Positions 43,679-51,268 of a stretch of DNA of 64,000 nucleotides are shown here, one piece after another. A model generated the notes under the pieces. It worked only from the letters and a program-made list of their open reading frames with translations, was not told the origin of the DNA and did no database searches. Each line of letters begins with the position of its first letter. Position 1 is the stretch's first letter. The DNA is from Rubritalea profundi (lineage in GTDB: Bacteria > Verrucomicrobiota > Verrucomicrobiia > Verrucomicrobiales > Akkermansiaceae). The stretch spans positions 3,092,437 through 3,156,436 of the forward strand of contig NZ_MQWA01000001.1 in NCBI RefSeq assembly GCF_002954445.1, given 5' to 3'. Made by a program: the position numbers and the translations under genes.

Positions 43679-44113
43679 CTACTTACTCTTTTTTCTTTTT
43701 CGAGGTGTTGCCCAATGATCGACACTGCTATCGACTACAAAATCGCCGGAGAGCGCTTCGCGGCCAAGTAGCATTCGGTGAATCATTCGCTTGCGACAAG
43801 TGAGACTTATAAGAATTTTTTTCTCTCTACCCCCAAGTCGCAGAGTGGTTTCTACAAATAAACGATCACGCCCGTGGCCGGTACTACTACGCACATGTTT
43901 GCGCATCGCAATAGGCGCTTCGAGGGTCATGTTAAGGTTCGTTTTTCGAGAAAGACGCATTGTAAAGCGGACCCGGTTGTCAGGAAGCTCTTCAATACTA
44001 GAACAGTCAACCGCACTACTGCGAGCGCCTGTGTCAGCTTTTGCTCTAATCTCTATATCCCATTCTGGAAGACTAGCCCATTCTCTCCATCCTATAGTAG
44101 TTAGTGGTTTCAT
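43679..44113 (-). CDS. RimB-like retropepsin (ATP-dependent zinc protease family)
   Basis: This 144-residue protein matches the RimB/'putative ATP-dependent zinc protease' family: IGWREWASLPEWDIEIRAKA, the ADTGARSSA aspartic-protease-like active-site motif (Asp about 28), and HGRDRLFVETTLRLGGREKK, MIHRMLLGREAL. In the Pseudomonas RimABK system, RimB acts with the RimK glutamate ligase on ribosomal protein S6. Here it is the third gene of an operon after a RimK homologue and an aspartoacylase-like gene; its start overlaps the previous stop by ATGA. The C-terminal end is Lys/Arg-rich. The target protein is inference. Confidence 0.82.
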   Translation of the reverse strand: MKPLTTIGWREWASLPEWDIEIRAKADTGARSSAVDCSSIEELPDNRVRFTMRLSRKTNLNMTLEAPIAMRKHVRSSTGHGRDRLFVETTLRLGGREKKILISLTCRKRMIHRMLLGREALSGDFVVDSSVDHWATPRKRKKSK

Positions 44114-45246
44114 ATATCGTCGGTATCATTTACCTCAATGCCATCTTCTTCTACGCTGTGTTCTACTACAGTAATACTAGTGGCAAGATGATTTCGAACT
44201 TGATTCTCTAAGGCGTCGTCTTCTATTTTATCAACGCTTTTTTCAAGGGATCGGAACTGCTTTTGTGTGTCAGGTAAAGCAATATGTACAATTGGATCGC
44301 CAGGTGAAACTGCAGGCATAGTCGTCATCCCTAGTACAATACCGTGGTGGGGACTAACAATTGTCTCAAGCACCTTTCCTAGTAAGCCTGTATTGGTAGC
44401 AACTGGTTGCCCCTTTTCGACCGTATCGCCTGGAGCTACATGGAATGTCAAAAAACCTCCACTCCCCGCTCGTACCCAGCTAGAACTTTGCACTATCATC
44501 TGATGAGGTGCTGTATCCGGGCGAAGATCGTCAGTCACATCGATCATATCTAACTCTGCCATAATGTGAGTGAGTCCACGTTGAGTCATCTCCTGCACCG
44601 AAGACTCGACCTTTAAAACCTCTCCAGCTTCGAGAATAATTGTTGGGCAGCCAGATTTACATGCTTCACGTCGAAAAGAGCCGTCAGGCCCAGCATTATT
44701 GACGATCACTTCAGCACCGAATGCCTTAGCCAATCTTGCACAGTCTACGTCAGCCATGTCTGCGCGGACATTGGGAAAGTTGGTTCGGCGTACGGCAGCG
44801 GTGTGTAAATCAACAATGTAATCACAGCGTCCAACGACTTCCTTCATCATCACCCGCGCAAGGCGCCCTGTAAGACTGCCACTTTCACTACCAGGAAAGG
44901 TGCGATTTAAATCCCGTCGATCAGGGGTGTAGCGACTGTGACGTTCAAATCCCATGATATTAACCACAGGCACTAGAACTAATGCTCCTCGTTTTAGCTC
45001 AAAAGGAGGGTCTTGGATAAGTTTCAGAATTGCTCCGGTCCCATTCACTTCATCACCATGGACCGCGGCGGTAATACCTAATACTGGGCCCTCTTCTAGG
45101 CCTCGCCATACCATTAGAGGGAGATGCACTCCCGTCCCAGTAAAGCTTTCTCCAGCCTTCAGCAGTAGACGTTTTCTCTCTCCGGCTTTGATTTTTTTCC
45201 TATCCCAAGTTTCGATAGATCGCTTCTTGCGGGGTTTTACACTCAT
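44110..45246 (-). CDS. Succinylglutamate desuccinylase/aspartoacylase-like metallohydrolase
   Basis: This 378-residue protein has the zinc site of the AstE/AspA family: ITAAVHGDEVNGT (HxxE), DRRDLNRTFPG (substrate-Arg region) and YIVDLHTAA (third ligand), with the catalytic Glu in IILEAGE. An extra C-terminal beta domain, residues ~230-310 (GSGGFLTFHVAPGDTVEKGQ, GKVLETIVSPHHG), resembles a lipoyl/biotinyl-type fold seen in members linked to RimK-like ligases. It overlaps the RimB-like gene and the RimK gene by 4 bases each. It may hydrolyse the amide product of the ligase, or trim a modified peptide; not established. Confidence 0.82.
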   Translation of the reverse strand: MSVKPRKKRSIETWDRKKIKAGERKRLLLKAGESFTGTGVHLPLMVWRGLEEGPVLGITAAVHGDEVNGTGAILKLIQDPPFELKRGALVLVPVVNIMGFERHSRYTPDRRDLNRTFPGSESGSLTGRLARVMMKEVVGRCDYIVDLHTAAVRRTNFPNVRADMADVDCARLAKAFGAEVIVNNAGPDGSFRREACKSGCPTIILEAGEVLKVESSVQEMTQRGLTHIMAELDMIDVTDDLRPDTAPHQMIVQSSSWVRAGSGGFLTFHVAPGDTVEKGQPVATNTGLLGKVLETIVSPHHGIVLGMTTMPAVSPGDPIVHIALPDTQKQFRSLEKSVDKIEDDALENQVRNHLATSITVVEHSVEEDGIEVNDTDDI

Positions 45247-46460
45247 GAATTTGTGTTTTCGTCGTGAGTAGTTCCGTCAGTCACTGGAGTCGAAGGCAGA
45301 GGCTTCAGCTTACGACGACGCTTTGGCTTGTCACCGATCATAGATTTCATGCTCTCTACCTTTCCATAACAAAGTAATGTGTCATTGGCTTGAAGCTCAC
45401 GAGATGATTTGGGATTAGAAATCACAGAATCGCCGCGCTTAAGTGTTAAAACCACGACATCTTTCTCCCTGAGACCAGTTTGCGATACTGTTTGGCCCAC
45501 GAAAATACTTCCTTCAGGAATGGTAATGTCTGTCACACCATAACCTTTACTCACCGTAAGACGTTGTCTCAAATCGATTTGTGGCATGTTTGCTTGACCA
45601 CAAATAAAGTCAATCACTTCGCCAGCAATATCAAGACCTGTAGCGCCTTCAATGCCTTCAAGGCCTGGTGATGAGTTGATCTCCATGATTTGAGGACCGT
45701 TTACACCTTCCAGCATATCGACACCGCAAACTTTCAAGCCCATAATTTGCGCTGCTCGCACAGCTGCCTTTTCGTAAGCTGGATCCAAAGTAATCGCCGT
45801 CGCCACACCGCCACGGTGTACATTACTGCGAAACTCTTGTCCCTGCGCTGTTCGGCGAATAGCCCCGACGACGCGATCATTGATTACGAATGCTCGCACA
45901 TCCTTTCCCTTACTCTCGGCGACAAATTTCTGGATCAAAACATTTTGGTTTGCGCTGTGTAATGTTTCGATAATTGCTTTAGCAATTTCAGGTTTATCCG
46001 CTAAAATAACTCCCACTCCCTGAGTCCCCTCGATTAATTTAATAATCACTGGTGTTCCGCCAACGCGTTCGATCGCATCCGCAACATCAGTCTTATGACT
46101 CACATAAGCTGTGCGAGGTATACCAATATTGTGACGCGACAATATCTGTAGACTTCTCAATTTATCCCGCGAGTTTCCGATGCCGCTCGCTGTGTTAGGC
46201 GTGTAAACATCCATTTGCTCAAACTGACGCACCACTGTCGTTCCATAACGCGTGATAGATGTTCCTATCCGAGGCAAGATAGCATCGGGAACTTGGATCG
46301 CTTTACCTCTGTAGTAGAGGTCTGGCTCACCTTCTTCCATGTCGATCGCAAAACGTAGCGGGTCTTGAACGAGCACTTTGTGCCCTCTGTTTTTGGCAGC
46401 TTCGACTAGACGGCGTGTTGAGTAGCAACCTGGAGCTCTTGAAAGAATAGTTAATTTCAT
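45243..46460 (-). CDS. rimK: RimK-type ATP-grasp ligase with C-terminal TrkA-C domain
   Basis: This 405-residue protein has a full RimK ATP-grasp core in residues ~1-290: LRSLQILSRHNIGIPRTAYV, IIKLIEGTQGVGVILADKPE, VRAFVINDRVVGAIRRTAQG, FRSNVHRGGVATAI and the Mg-binding MEINSSPGLEGIEGATGLD. RimK adds glutamate to the C-terminus of ribosomal protein S6 or related acceptors. Residues ~305-380 form a TrkA-C (RCK_C) domain (DITIPEGSIFVGQTVSQTGL, REKDVVVLTLKRGDSVISNP, ELQANDTLLCYG), a ligand-sensing module. So activity may be controlled by a nucleotide or other small ligand. First gene of the rimK-aspartoacylase-rimB operon with ATGA overlaps. Confidence 0.85.
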   Translation of the reverse strand: MKLTILSRAPGCYSTRRLVEAAKNRGHKVLVQDPLRFAIDMEEGEPDLYYRGKAIQVPDAILPRIGTSITRYGTTVVRQFEQMDVYTPNTASGIGNSRDKLRSLQILSRHNIGIPRTAYVSHKTDVADAIERVGGTPVIIKLIEGTQGVGVILADKPEIAKAIIETLHSANQNVLIQKFVAESKGKDVRAFVINDRVVGAIRRTAQGQEFRSNVHRGGVATAITLDPAYEKAAVRAAQIMGLKVCGVDMLEGVNGPQIMEINSSPGLEGIEGATGLDIAGEVIDFICGQANMPQIDLRQRLTVSKGYGVTDITIPEGSIFVGQTVSQTGLREKDVVVLTLKRGDSVISNPKSSRELQANDTLLCYGKVESMKSMIGDKPKRRRKLKPLPSTPVTDGTTHDENTNS

Positions 46461-46904
46461 GTGATCGTATGTGACAAAGATTTATATAAAATTTCTTAAC
46501 TGCATCAAGATGGATCCAACAATATTGGGTCACAAGCTATTTTAGCAAAAATCAAGTAATGTGACTTAATGCCAGAAAATGCAGCGCGATAGACGACTAG
46601 GCCCTGATAAAAAAGAGCATACAAGGACTTTAAGGCTTCCCTATAAAATCAAGAATTAGGGAATAAATGGAGCCGTAAATAAAAAGACACACTAATAGAG
46701 AGGGAAATGCTTCAGCCGTAAATAAACACTAATAAAAAGACACACTAATACTAATAGAGAGCATCCCTTTTTATTAGTCTGTCTTTGTTGTCATTTATTT
46801 TTGTCATTTTTATTAGTCTGTTTTTTTGTCTGAAAACTATAAAGTTTACCTTTTAGTGTACTTTCCCACTTGCTGAAGTTCACCTTTTAGCATACTTTTG
46901 ACCT
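46461..46904. promoter_or_regulatory. Intergenic region with repeats and candidate operators of the TA pair
   Basis: No gene is seen. AGACACACTAATA-type words at 46682-46760 are mirrored by TATTAGTCTGTCTTT and TATTAGTCTGTTTTT (46775-46830), so the DNA can fold. Two direct repeats lie just before the toxin start: TTTACCTTTTAGTGTACTTT (about 46845-46864) and TTCACCTTTTAGCATACTTT (about 46879-46898), 34 bases apart. They are well placed to be operators of the HigBA pair. Confidence 0.45.
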
Positions 46905-47213
46905 GTGATTAAAAGTTTCTCAGATACCACCACTGAAAAAATCTTTCGTAATCAGCCACTCACTAAGAAAGAACTCCGCAAGTTTGGCAGCCTCAATTTA
47001 CAAAAAACGCTCGCCAGACTTGATATTCTAAACCTCTCCTCAGAAAAAGACCTTCTACTCACTCCCTCATATCACTACCACACCCTCCACAATGACAGAT
47101 ATTCAATCGATGCCGAATCTAGAAAATCCAAATGGAGAATCACCTTTCAATGGCATGATGACGAGCTCCAAGACGTAGCCCTGGTAAAAATTGAAGACAC
47201 TCACTCAAACTAG
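46905..47213 (+). CDS. HigB-type toxin
   Basis: This 102-residue protein starts with GTG at 46905. It has RelE/HigB-fold features: MIKSFSDTTTEKIFRNQP, RKFGSLNLQKTLARLDILN, a middle with PSYHYHTLHNDRYSID, and SKWRITFQWHDDELQDVALV, the FRW and C-terminal strand pattern of HigB 'killer' proteins that cleave mRNA at the ribosome. The stop is one base before the antitoxin start. The toxin-first order is typical of higBA. The active-site residues are not as clear as in E. coli HigB, so activity is inferred. Confidence 0.75.
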   Translation: MIKSFSDTTTEKIFRNQPLTKKELRKFGSLNLQKTLARLDILNLSSEKDLLLTPSYHYHTLHNDRYSIDAESRKSKWRITFQWHDDELQDVALVKIEDTHSN

Positions 47214-47214
47214 A

Positions 47215-47502
47215 ATGTCCAACACACAGCAAAACAAGATGAAAACCATACCAAGAATCAACCCTGCTGTCCAACTACTCAAGGACGAGCTCAAACACAG
47301 AATCATCAGCCAAACCAAACTTGCCGCTGAATGTTCAGTATCAAAAGGAATGATCTCAGATATAGTCCATGATAGGAAACGTATCTCCGTAGAGATGGCT
47401 CTAAAACTAGAAGCATTCCTAGGCATAAGAGCCAATATCTGGCTAGAAGCTCAGCTCAACTACGAGATTCACCAAGCCAGACAATGTCTAAAGTCAGCAT
47501 GA
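47215..47502 (+). CDS. HigA-type antitoxin (XRE helix-turn-helix)
   Basis: This ~95-residue protein contains the HTH of the XRE/HigA family: LLKDELKHRIISQTKLAAEC, SVSKGMISDIVHDRKRISVE and MALKLEAFLGIRANIWLEAQ. I chose the ATG at 47215, one base after the toxin stop; an in-frame start at 47191 would overlap. The domain binds the operator and neutralises HigB. No further genes follow in this direction, so the pair is a self-contained toxin-antitoxin locus. The repeats at 46844-46900 are the likely binding sites. Confidence 0.82.
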   Translation: MSNTQQNKMKTIPRINPAVQLLKDELKHRIISQTKLAAECSVSKGMISDIVHDRKRISVEMALKLEAFLGIRANIWLEAQLNYEIHQARQCLKSA

Positions 47503-47617
47503 AAATAACCACTTAGGAGCCTAGCGGATGGCATGAGTTCTTACGTAGAAGAGTTTTGTAAGCTCTTTGTGTTTCCAGGGAAGAGGTTAGAAAGCTCTTT
47601 TACGTTCGGCCGGGCTA

Positions 47618-47634
47618 CGGGGCTGGAAGCCCCG
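47618..47634. repeat. CGGGGCT hairpin
   Basis: CGGGGCT (47618-47624) pairs with AGCCCCG (47628-47634) over a 3-base loop, flanked by GGCC/GGCC. It is a strong intergenic hairpin without a T run on either side. Confidence 0.5.
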
Positions 47635-47641
47635 GCCACAG

Positions 47642-47737
47642 AAAAAACCCCACGCCCCGGTGATCGGGAGTGGGGTTGGATTGATGCTTGGTTTTCCGAG
47701 GCCGGATTACTTGCGGCGACGGAGGATGAGGGCGAGT
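47642..47737 (-). pseudogene. Orphan PEP-CTERM gene tail with terminator
   Basis: The minus strand at 47707-47737 encodes ELALILRRRK and a stop, matching the last residues of the PEP-CTERM protein at 1054. A terminator follows: stem AACCCCAC (47646-47653) / GTGGGGTT (47670-47677), then a T run on the minus strand. The rest of the gene is absent. A remnant of a lost PEP-CTERM gene or a copied gene end. Confidence 0.65.
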
Positions 47738-47859
47738 TCATCGAGGCCGGGACGATGGGGAGGGCGAAGATGAGGTAGTGATTGGGGGATTCGCTGGAAG
47801 CAAGGGCATTCCTGCACTGTCGCATGGAGGCCGTCGACGGCCTAACCGAACCTCGTTAT

Positions 47860-47943
47860 ACCACTTAGCATTTCAAAAGAGATGAATGTTCTCTTTTTAA
47901 GGAAGGGATTAATTTGCGCATCCCGTTTGAATCACTAAGTGGC
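47860..47943. repeat. ~84-bp insert with CCACTTAG inverted ends
   Basis: CCACTTAG (about 47860) and CTAAGTGG (about 47934) bound a stretch that is missing from the otherwise similar sequence at the kinase-tail copy (about 42853-42875: ACCGAACCTCGCTAT then a short link to CCTGCGGA). Here ACCGAACCTCGTTAT precedes it and the kinase stop region follows. It looks like a small insertion. Confidence 0.5.
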
Positions 47944-47944
47944 T

Positions 47945-49984
47945 TTATTCAATGCGCACCTGCGGACGTAGTCTGATTTCTTCTTCTTGAGACAGTTGGT
48001 CAGGGCGAACAATCAGCGTTTTTAGTTGCGGGAACATGTTTAAATCCCCCATTGAGGTGATTTGACTGCCGCGCAAATCCGCCACCTCAAGAATCTTCAG
48101 GTCGGTGATTTCTGAGCTGTCCGAAATCACCGTATCAACAAGAATCAAGCGCTTTATCGGCAGAAATCGCAGCGGGTACTGCTTCTGTTGCGTTTGCAGA
48201 GAGAAAGACTCGCCGCCGCCATTGATAGTCAGTGTATGCGTCTCTGCCTCGTAGTTGAAACAGTGCGCATGATCTCCAAACATTGCCGTGACAGCCAGTC
48301 CGTATCCTTCCCGATATCCCAATGATGCGTAGTCGTAGGCGAGGAACTTTCCTGCCTGCACTTTTCGGTTCATCGATATCAGCGTTTTGATGATCCCGGC
48401 CAGCTGGGTTGCCGAGGTCTTATGCTTATCTGGATCAAAGGATTCAGCCAATGCCTCATTGACCCTCGCAAGTCCGCGCATGCGCTCGGGGTTGATCTCA
48501 AAATGCGGCTTCGCCTTAGCAAACTCTGTGCTCATGAAGTAGAGATACGCAAGCTGTTCGCGTGCCTGATCGGCCCGGCCCGGTTCGGTACGAATCATGT
48601 CGTTCACAGAACGCATCGACAGTTCATAAGAAACCAATGGTAGTTGATAAAAGAAGTCATGGCTAAACTGATCGCCAGTGGCGACCAAATCGACGGGAAG
48701 CACCGTGGTCAGTAGCCCTACTTCCCGAAGCAACGCCTCTGAGTCTTCCTTTTCCACCCGCAAACGCGCCGCTAGTGTCTCGGTCTCCTCCTTTTCCACT
48801 CGCAACCGTGCCGCCAGTGTCTCGGTCTCCTGCTTTTCCACATGCAAACGCGCCGCTAACATCTCGGCCTCTACACGCTTGGCGCTCAGGCGGTCAACGA
48901 ACAAGGCTGTCACCAGCACCACCATCGCCACGAATGCAGCGGCCAGATTGCAGCTGACGCGATGTCGACGATAGAACAACAAAAACTCAGTCGACAGCCC
49001 ACTTTCATAGGCTACGGGAGAGAAACCGCCAAGAAACGCGCGGATATCTGTGATCAAGTCACTCACCGACGCATAGCGATCGGCCGGCTTTAGTGCCATA
49101 GCCTTCATGACCACGGCACTCAAGCTCTCGGGAACTCCGCTACCGCGCTCGGTTGGCGGTACAATATCGCCGGACAGTGCCGCCTGCTGCATGGTGTCGG
49201 TGTCACCCGCGAGTGGCGGTCGACAGGTCAGCACGGCGTAAAGTAGGCCGCCCAATGCGTAGATGTCGGTGCGCTTGTCCCGGTCTTCGCCGCGAATCTG
49301 CTCTGGTGCCATATAGCCGGGAGTTCCCTTCACCTGACCGTACACCGTCATTCCGCTCAACAGATCGGGATTGAGCAACTCGTCATCATCGATCTCATCA
49401 TTGCTGCCGATCAGTTTTCCCAAGCCCCAGTCACAGACCAACACTTCACCATAATCACCGACCTGAATGTTGGCCGGCTTCAAGTCGAGATGAATGACGT
49501 CGCGCGAATGCGCGAAGGTGATCGCATCGCAAACCTTGAGGAAGATATCGAGTCGATCCGATAGCGGATACCCGCCATCCGCAAGGGCCTTCTGCAATAC
49601 CACATCAAGCCCATCACCGACTTTTAGATCCATGGTAAAATACGGTTTCTCCTCTTTGTCGACGCCGACATCGTGAACGGAGATGACGTTAGGGTGCTCG
49701 AGCAGCGCTGTCAGCCGTGCCTCGCGAATAAATGGGTCAAAGAGTAAATCGCTTGCGTCTTCATGCAACCGAGCCATGGCGACGTGACGATTACTGTGTC
49801 GATCGAGGACCTTGAGTATGCGTTTCATGCCGCCAACCGCAATCAGTTCAGCTTGAACGTAGCGCTCCTCGAGCGACCGCAGATCGACGTAGAGGGGCGA
49901 CTGCTCTGCCGGGTCACGCTCGTCGAAGGCCTGGTCGAACAGCTGGTTCAAGGCTTGGGTTTGAATGTTTGATTCTGTCATCAT
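47945..49984 (-). CDS. Ser/Thr protein kinase with transmembrane helix and unusual catalytic motifs
   Basis: This 679-residue protein has a eukaryotic-type kinase domain at ~45-320, one transmembrane helix at ~345-363, three 14-residue coiled-coil repeats (LAARLRVEKEETET type, ~376-417) and a C-terminal leucine-rich-like domain (~590-679; LKILEVADLRGSQIT, LKTLIVRPDQLSQEE). The catalytic loop is VIHLDLKPANI (HLD for HRD) and the metal motif CDWGLGK (DWG for DFG). The usual VAxK lysine is VAMA (Ala71), so ATP binding may be altered. APE is present (GYMAPEQIRG). It overlaps an ECF sigma gene by ATGA and is likely its sensor or regulator. A detached tail copy is at 42866-43101. Confidence 0.85.
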   Translation of the reverse strand: MMTESNIQTQALNQLFDQAFDERDPAEQSPLYVDLRSLEERYVQAELIAVGGMKRILKVLDRHSNRHVAMARLHEDASDLLFDPFIREARLTALLEHPNVISVHDVGVDKEEKPYFTMDLKVGDGLDVVLQKALADGGYPLSDRLDIFLKVCDAITFAHSRDVIHLDLKPANIQVGDYGEVLVCDWGLGKLIGSNDEIDDDELLNPDLLSGMTVYGQVKGTPGYMAPEQIRGEDRDKRTDIYALGGLLYAVLTCRPPLAGDTDTMQQAALSGDIVPPTERGSGVPESLSAVVMKAMALKPADRYASVSDLITDIRAFLGGFSPVAYESGLSTEFLLFYRRHRVSCNLAAAFVAMVVLVTALFVDRLSAKRVEAEMLAARLHVEKQETETLAARLRVEKEETETLAARLRVEKEDSEALLREVGLLTTVLPVDLVATGDQFSHDFFYQLPLVSYELSMRSVNDMIRTEPGRADQAREQLAYLYFMSTEFAKAKPHFEINPERMRGLARVNEALAESFDPDKHKTSATQLAGIIKTLISMNRKVQAGKFLAYDYASLGYREGYGLAVTAMFGDHAHCFNYEAETHTLTINGGGESFSLQTQQKQYPLRFLPIKRLILVDTVISDSSEITDLKILEVADLRGSQITSMGDLNMFPQLKTLIVRPDQLSQEEEIRLRPQVRIE
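48746..48872. repeat. 42-bp in-frame tandem repeat within the kinase gene
   Basis: Three copies of a 42-base unit encode the LAARL(R/H)VEK(E/Q)(E/D)(T/S)E coiled-coil repeat just after the transmembrane helix. The copies differ at a few bases. Copy number would change linker length between membrane and C-terminal domain. Confidence 0.7.
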
Positions 49985-50598
49985 TCGCGAAATTCCAGCT
50001 GACTGCGCAACTGCTTTGCTTCATCGAGGAAGCGCGTGCGGACGCGGTTACGCAGGACGTAGACGGAGGCCTTGGTCAGCTCCATCGCCGAGGCGATATC
50101 GTCAACGGACTTACCATCGAGAGTCATCGTGAAAACGTCCATGGCCTTGCCGGAGAAACTAGCATTCAAGCGCTCAATGACCAGCGCAATGATGTGTTTC
50201 CGCCACTCGCTTTCAATGATGTCCTCAATATCCGGTGGCGCGACATCGGCGACGGCGGCGTTGGTCTCACGGCGTTTTCGCGTAGTAGCCTGGCTACAGT
50301 GGTTATAGACAGCATTGCGGATGACTGTTCCCATCCAGGCGCGAAATCTGGCGTCGTCGCGGCCCATTTCCATCTTTGGCAGGCCCTGCCATAACTTCAG
50401 CAATACGTCCTGGCTGAAATCCTCGAGGTCATCCCGTGTCACCTGCAGCTTTATCAGTACCATGCGAATAAAGCCCGAATAATAGTCGGTGAATTCGTCC
50501 CAGGCTTGGCTGTCGTTGGGATCGCGCGCCCGGTCAATCAAGGTCAGTCGTGTCTTCCACGGATCTTCCGATAAGTTTATCTTATGCTGCTGGTCCAT
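49981..50598 (-). CDS. ECF RNA polymerase sigma factor linked to the kinase
   Basis: This 205-residue protein has sigma region 2 at ~25-95 (DEFTDYYSGFIRMVLIKLQV, LEDFSQDVLLKLWQGLPKME, FRAWMGTVIRNAVYNHCSQA) and region 4 at ~145-195 (DVFTMTLDGKSVDDIASAME, LTKASVYVLRNRVRTRF). It belongs to the ECF groups of Planctomycetes/Verrucomicrobia that are encoded with Ser/Thr kinases, where phosphorylation is thought to control the sigma factor. Its stop overlaps the kinase start by ATGA, so they are translated together. A copy of the moxR 5' end lies just upstream. Confidence 0.85.
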   Translation of the reverse strand: MDQQHKINLSEDPWKTRLTLIDRARDPNDSQAWDEFTDYYSGFIRMVLIKLQVTRDDLEDFSQDVLLKLWQGLPKMEMGRDDARFRAWMGTVIRNAVYNHCSQATTRKRRETNAAVADVAPPDIEDIIESEWRKHIIALVIERLNASFSGKAMDVFTMTLDGKSVDDIASAMELTKASVYVLRNRVRTRFLDEAKQLRSQLEFRE

Positions 50599-50730
50599 GT
50601 CTTCAGTCCGTAATTAATCACCGTACTTAATCGTGTACCTTAATCCGCTACAAATCTAGGACGCAATCGCTAAATTCGGGGGGTGAACACGCGGGAGCAT
50701 TCTAGCAGGTGGGCGTGGGTGTGTCAGTTA

Positions 50731-50817
50731 TCAGCGAATATGTAGCTCTTTGACCACACCACCTCTTGCGATACCGAGTTGTTCCGCGGCTTTTACGTCA
50801 TCAGTTGCATTACTCAT
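50731..50817 (-). pseudogene. Detached 5' fragment of a moxR gene
   Basis: The minus strand encodes MSNATDDVKAAEQLGIARGG plus VVKELHIR and a stop, close to the MoxR N-terminus (MSNETDDVKAVEQLGVARDG). Only ~28 codons remain. It sits upstream of the sigma/kinase operon, mirroring the kinase tail upstream of the real moxR. The rest of 50599-51268 shows no gene. Confidence 0.8.
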
Positions 50818-51268
50818 AATGTTGATTTTCACTTAGTTCTAAAAATGCAGGGTGTTGGTTTTGTTTCCAGAGGTGAGCATCACGTGTGATTTTCATGCGA
50901 GTCTTTCGCTCTTCTTCAAAACGAGATGCAGCTCGGACTTCTTTCACTCAATTGCTTTTATCTGAGATGGAGCGGATACTGCGGTTTTATTCTTAGTTAT
51001 CGAGACATTCTTGTTCTAACACCTGACCAATTTAGGGGTAGGTTTAGTGTAGTGTGACGCCTAATATGGATTTATCCGACCAAAGGACAGCTTTCTTGCC
51101 GTTGACGGGATCTTATTTAGCTGGTTCGATTTTGGCATCCCATCGTTAAACGAGAGCATCTTCATGTTTTTTTCAGTTTTTCAATATTAACCGCGAAATA
51201 TATGGAAGCGCTTGGGCTGTGGATTCAAGCATTGCTGACATGGCCAATCACTGATGACTGCCCTAACA

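Noticed and set aside
46675-46830. Riboswitch in the AGACACACTAATA / TATTAGTCTGTC region
   Set aside because: It can fold but shows no known riboswitch motif, and it lies away from the likely start of either neighbouring operon.
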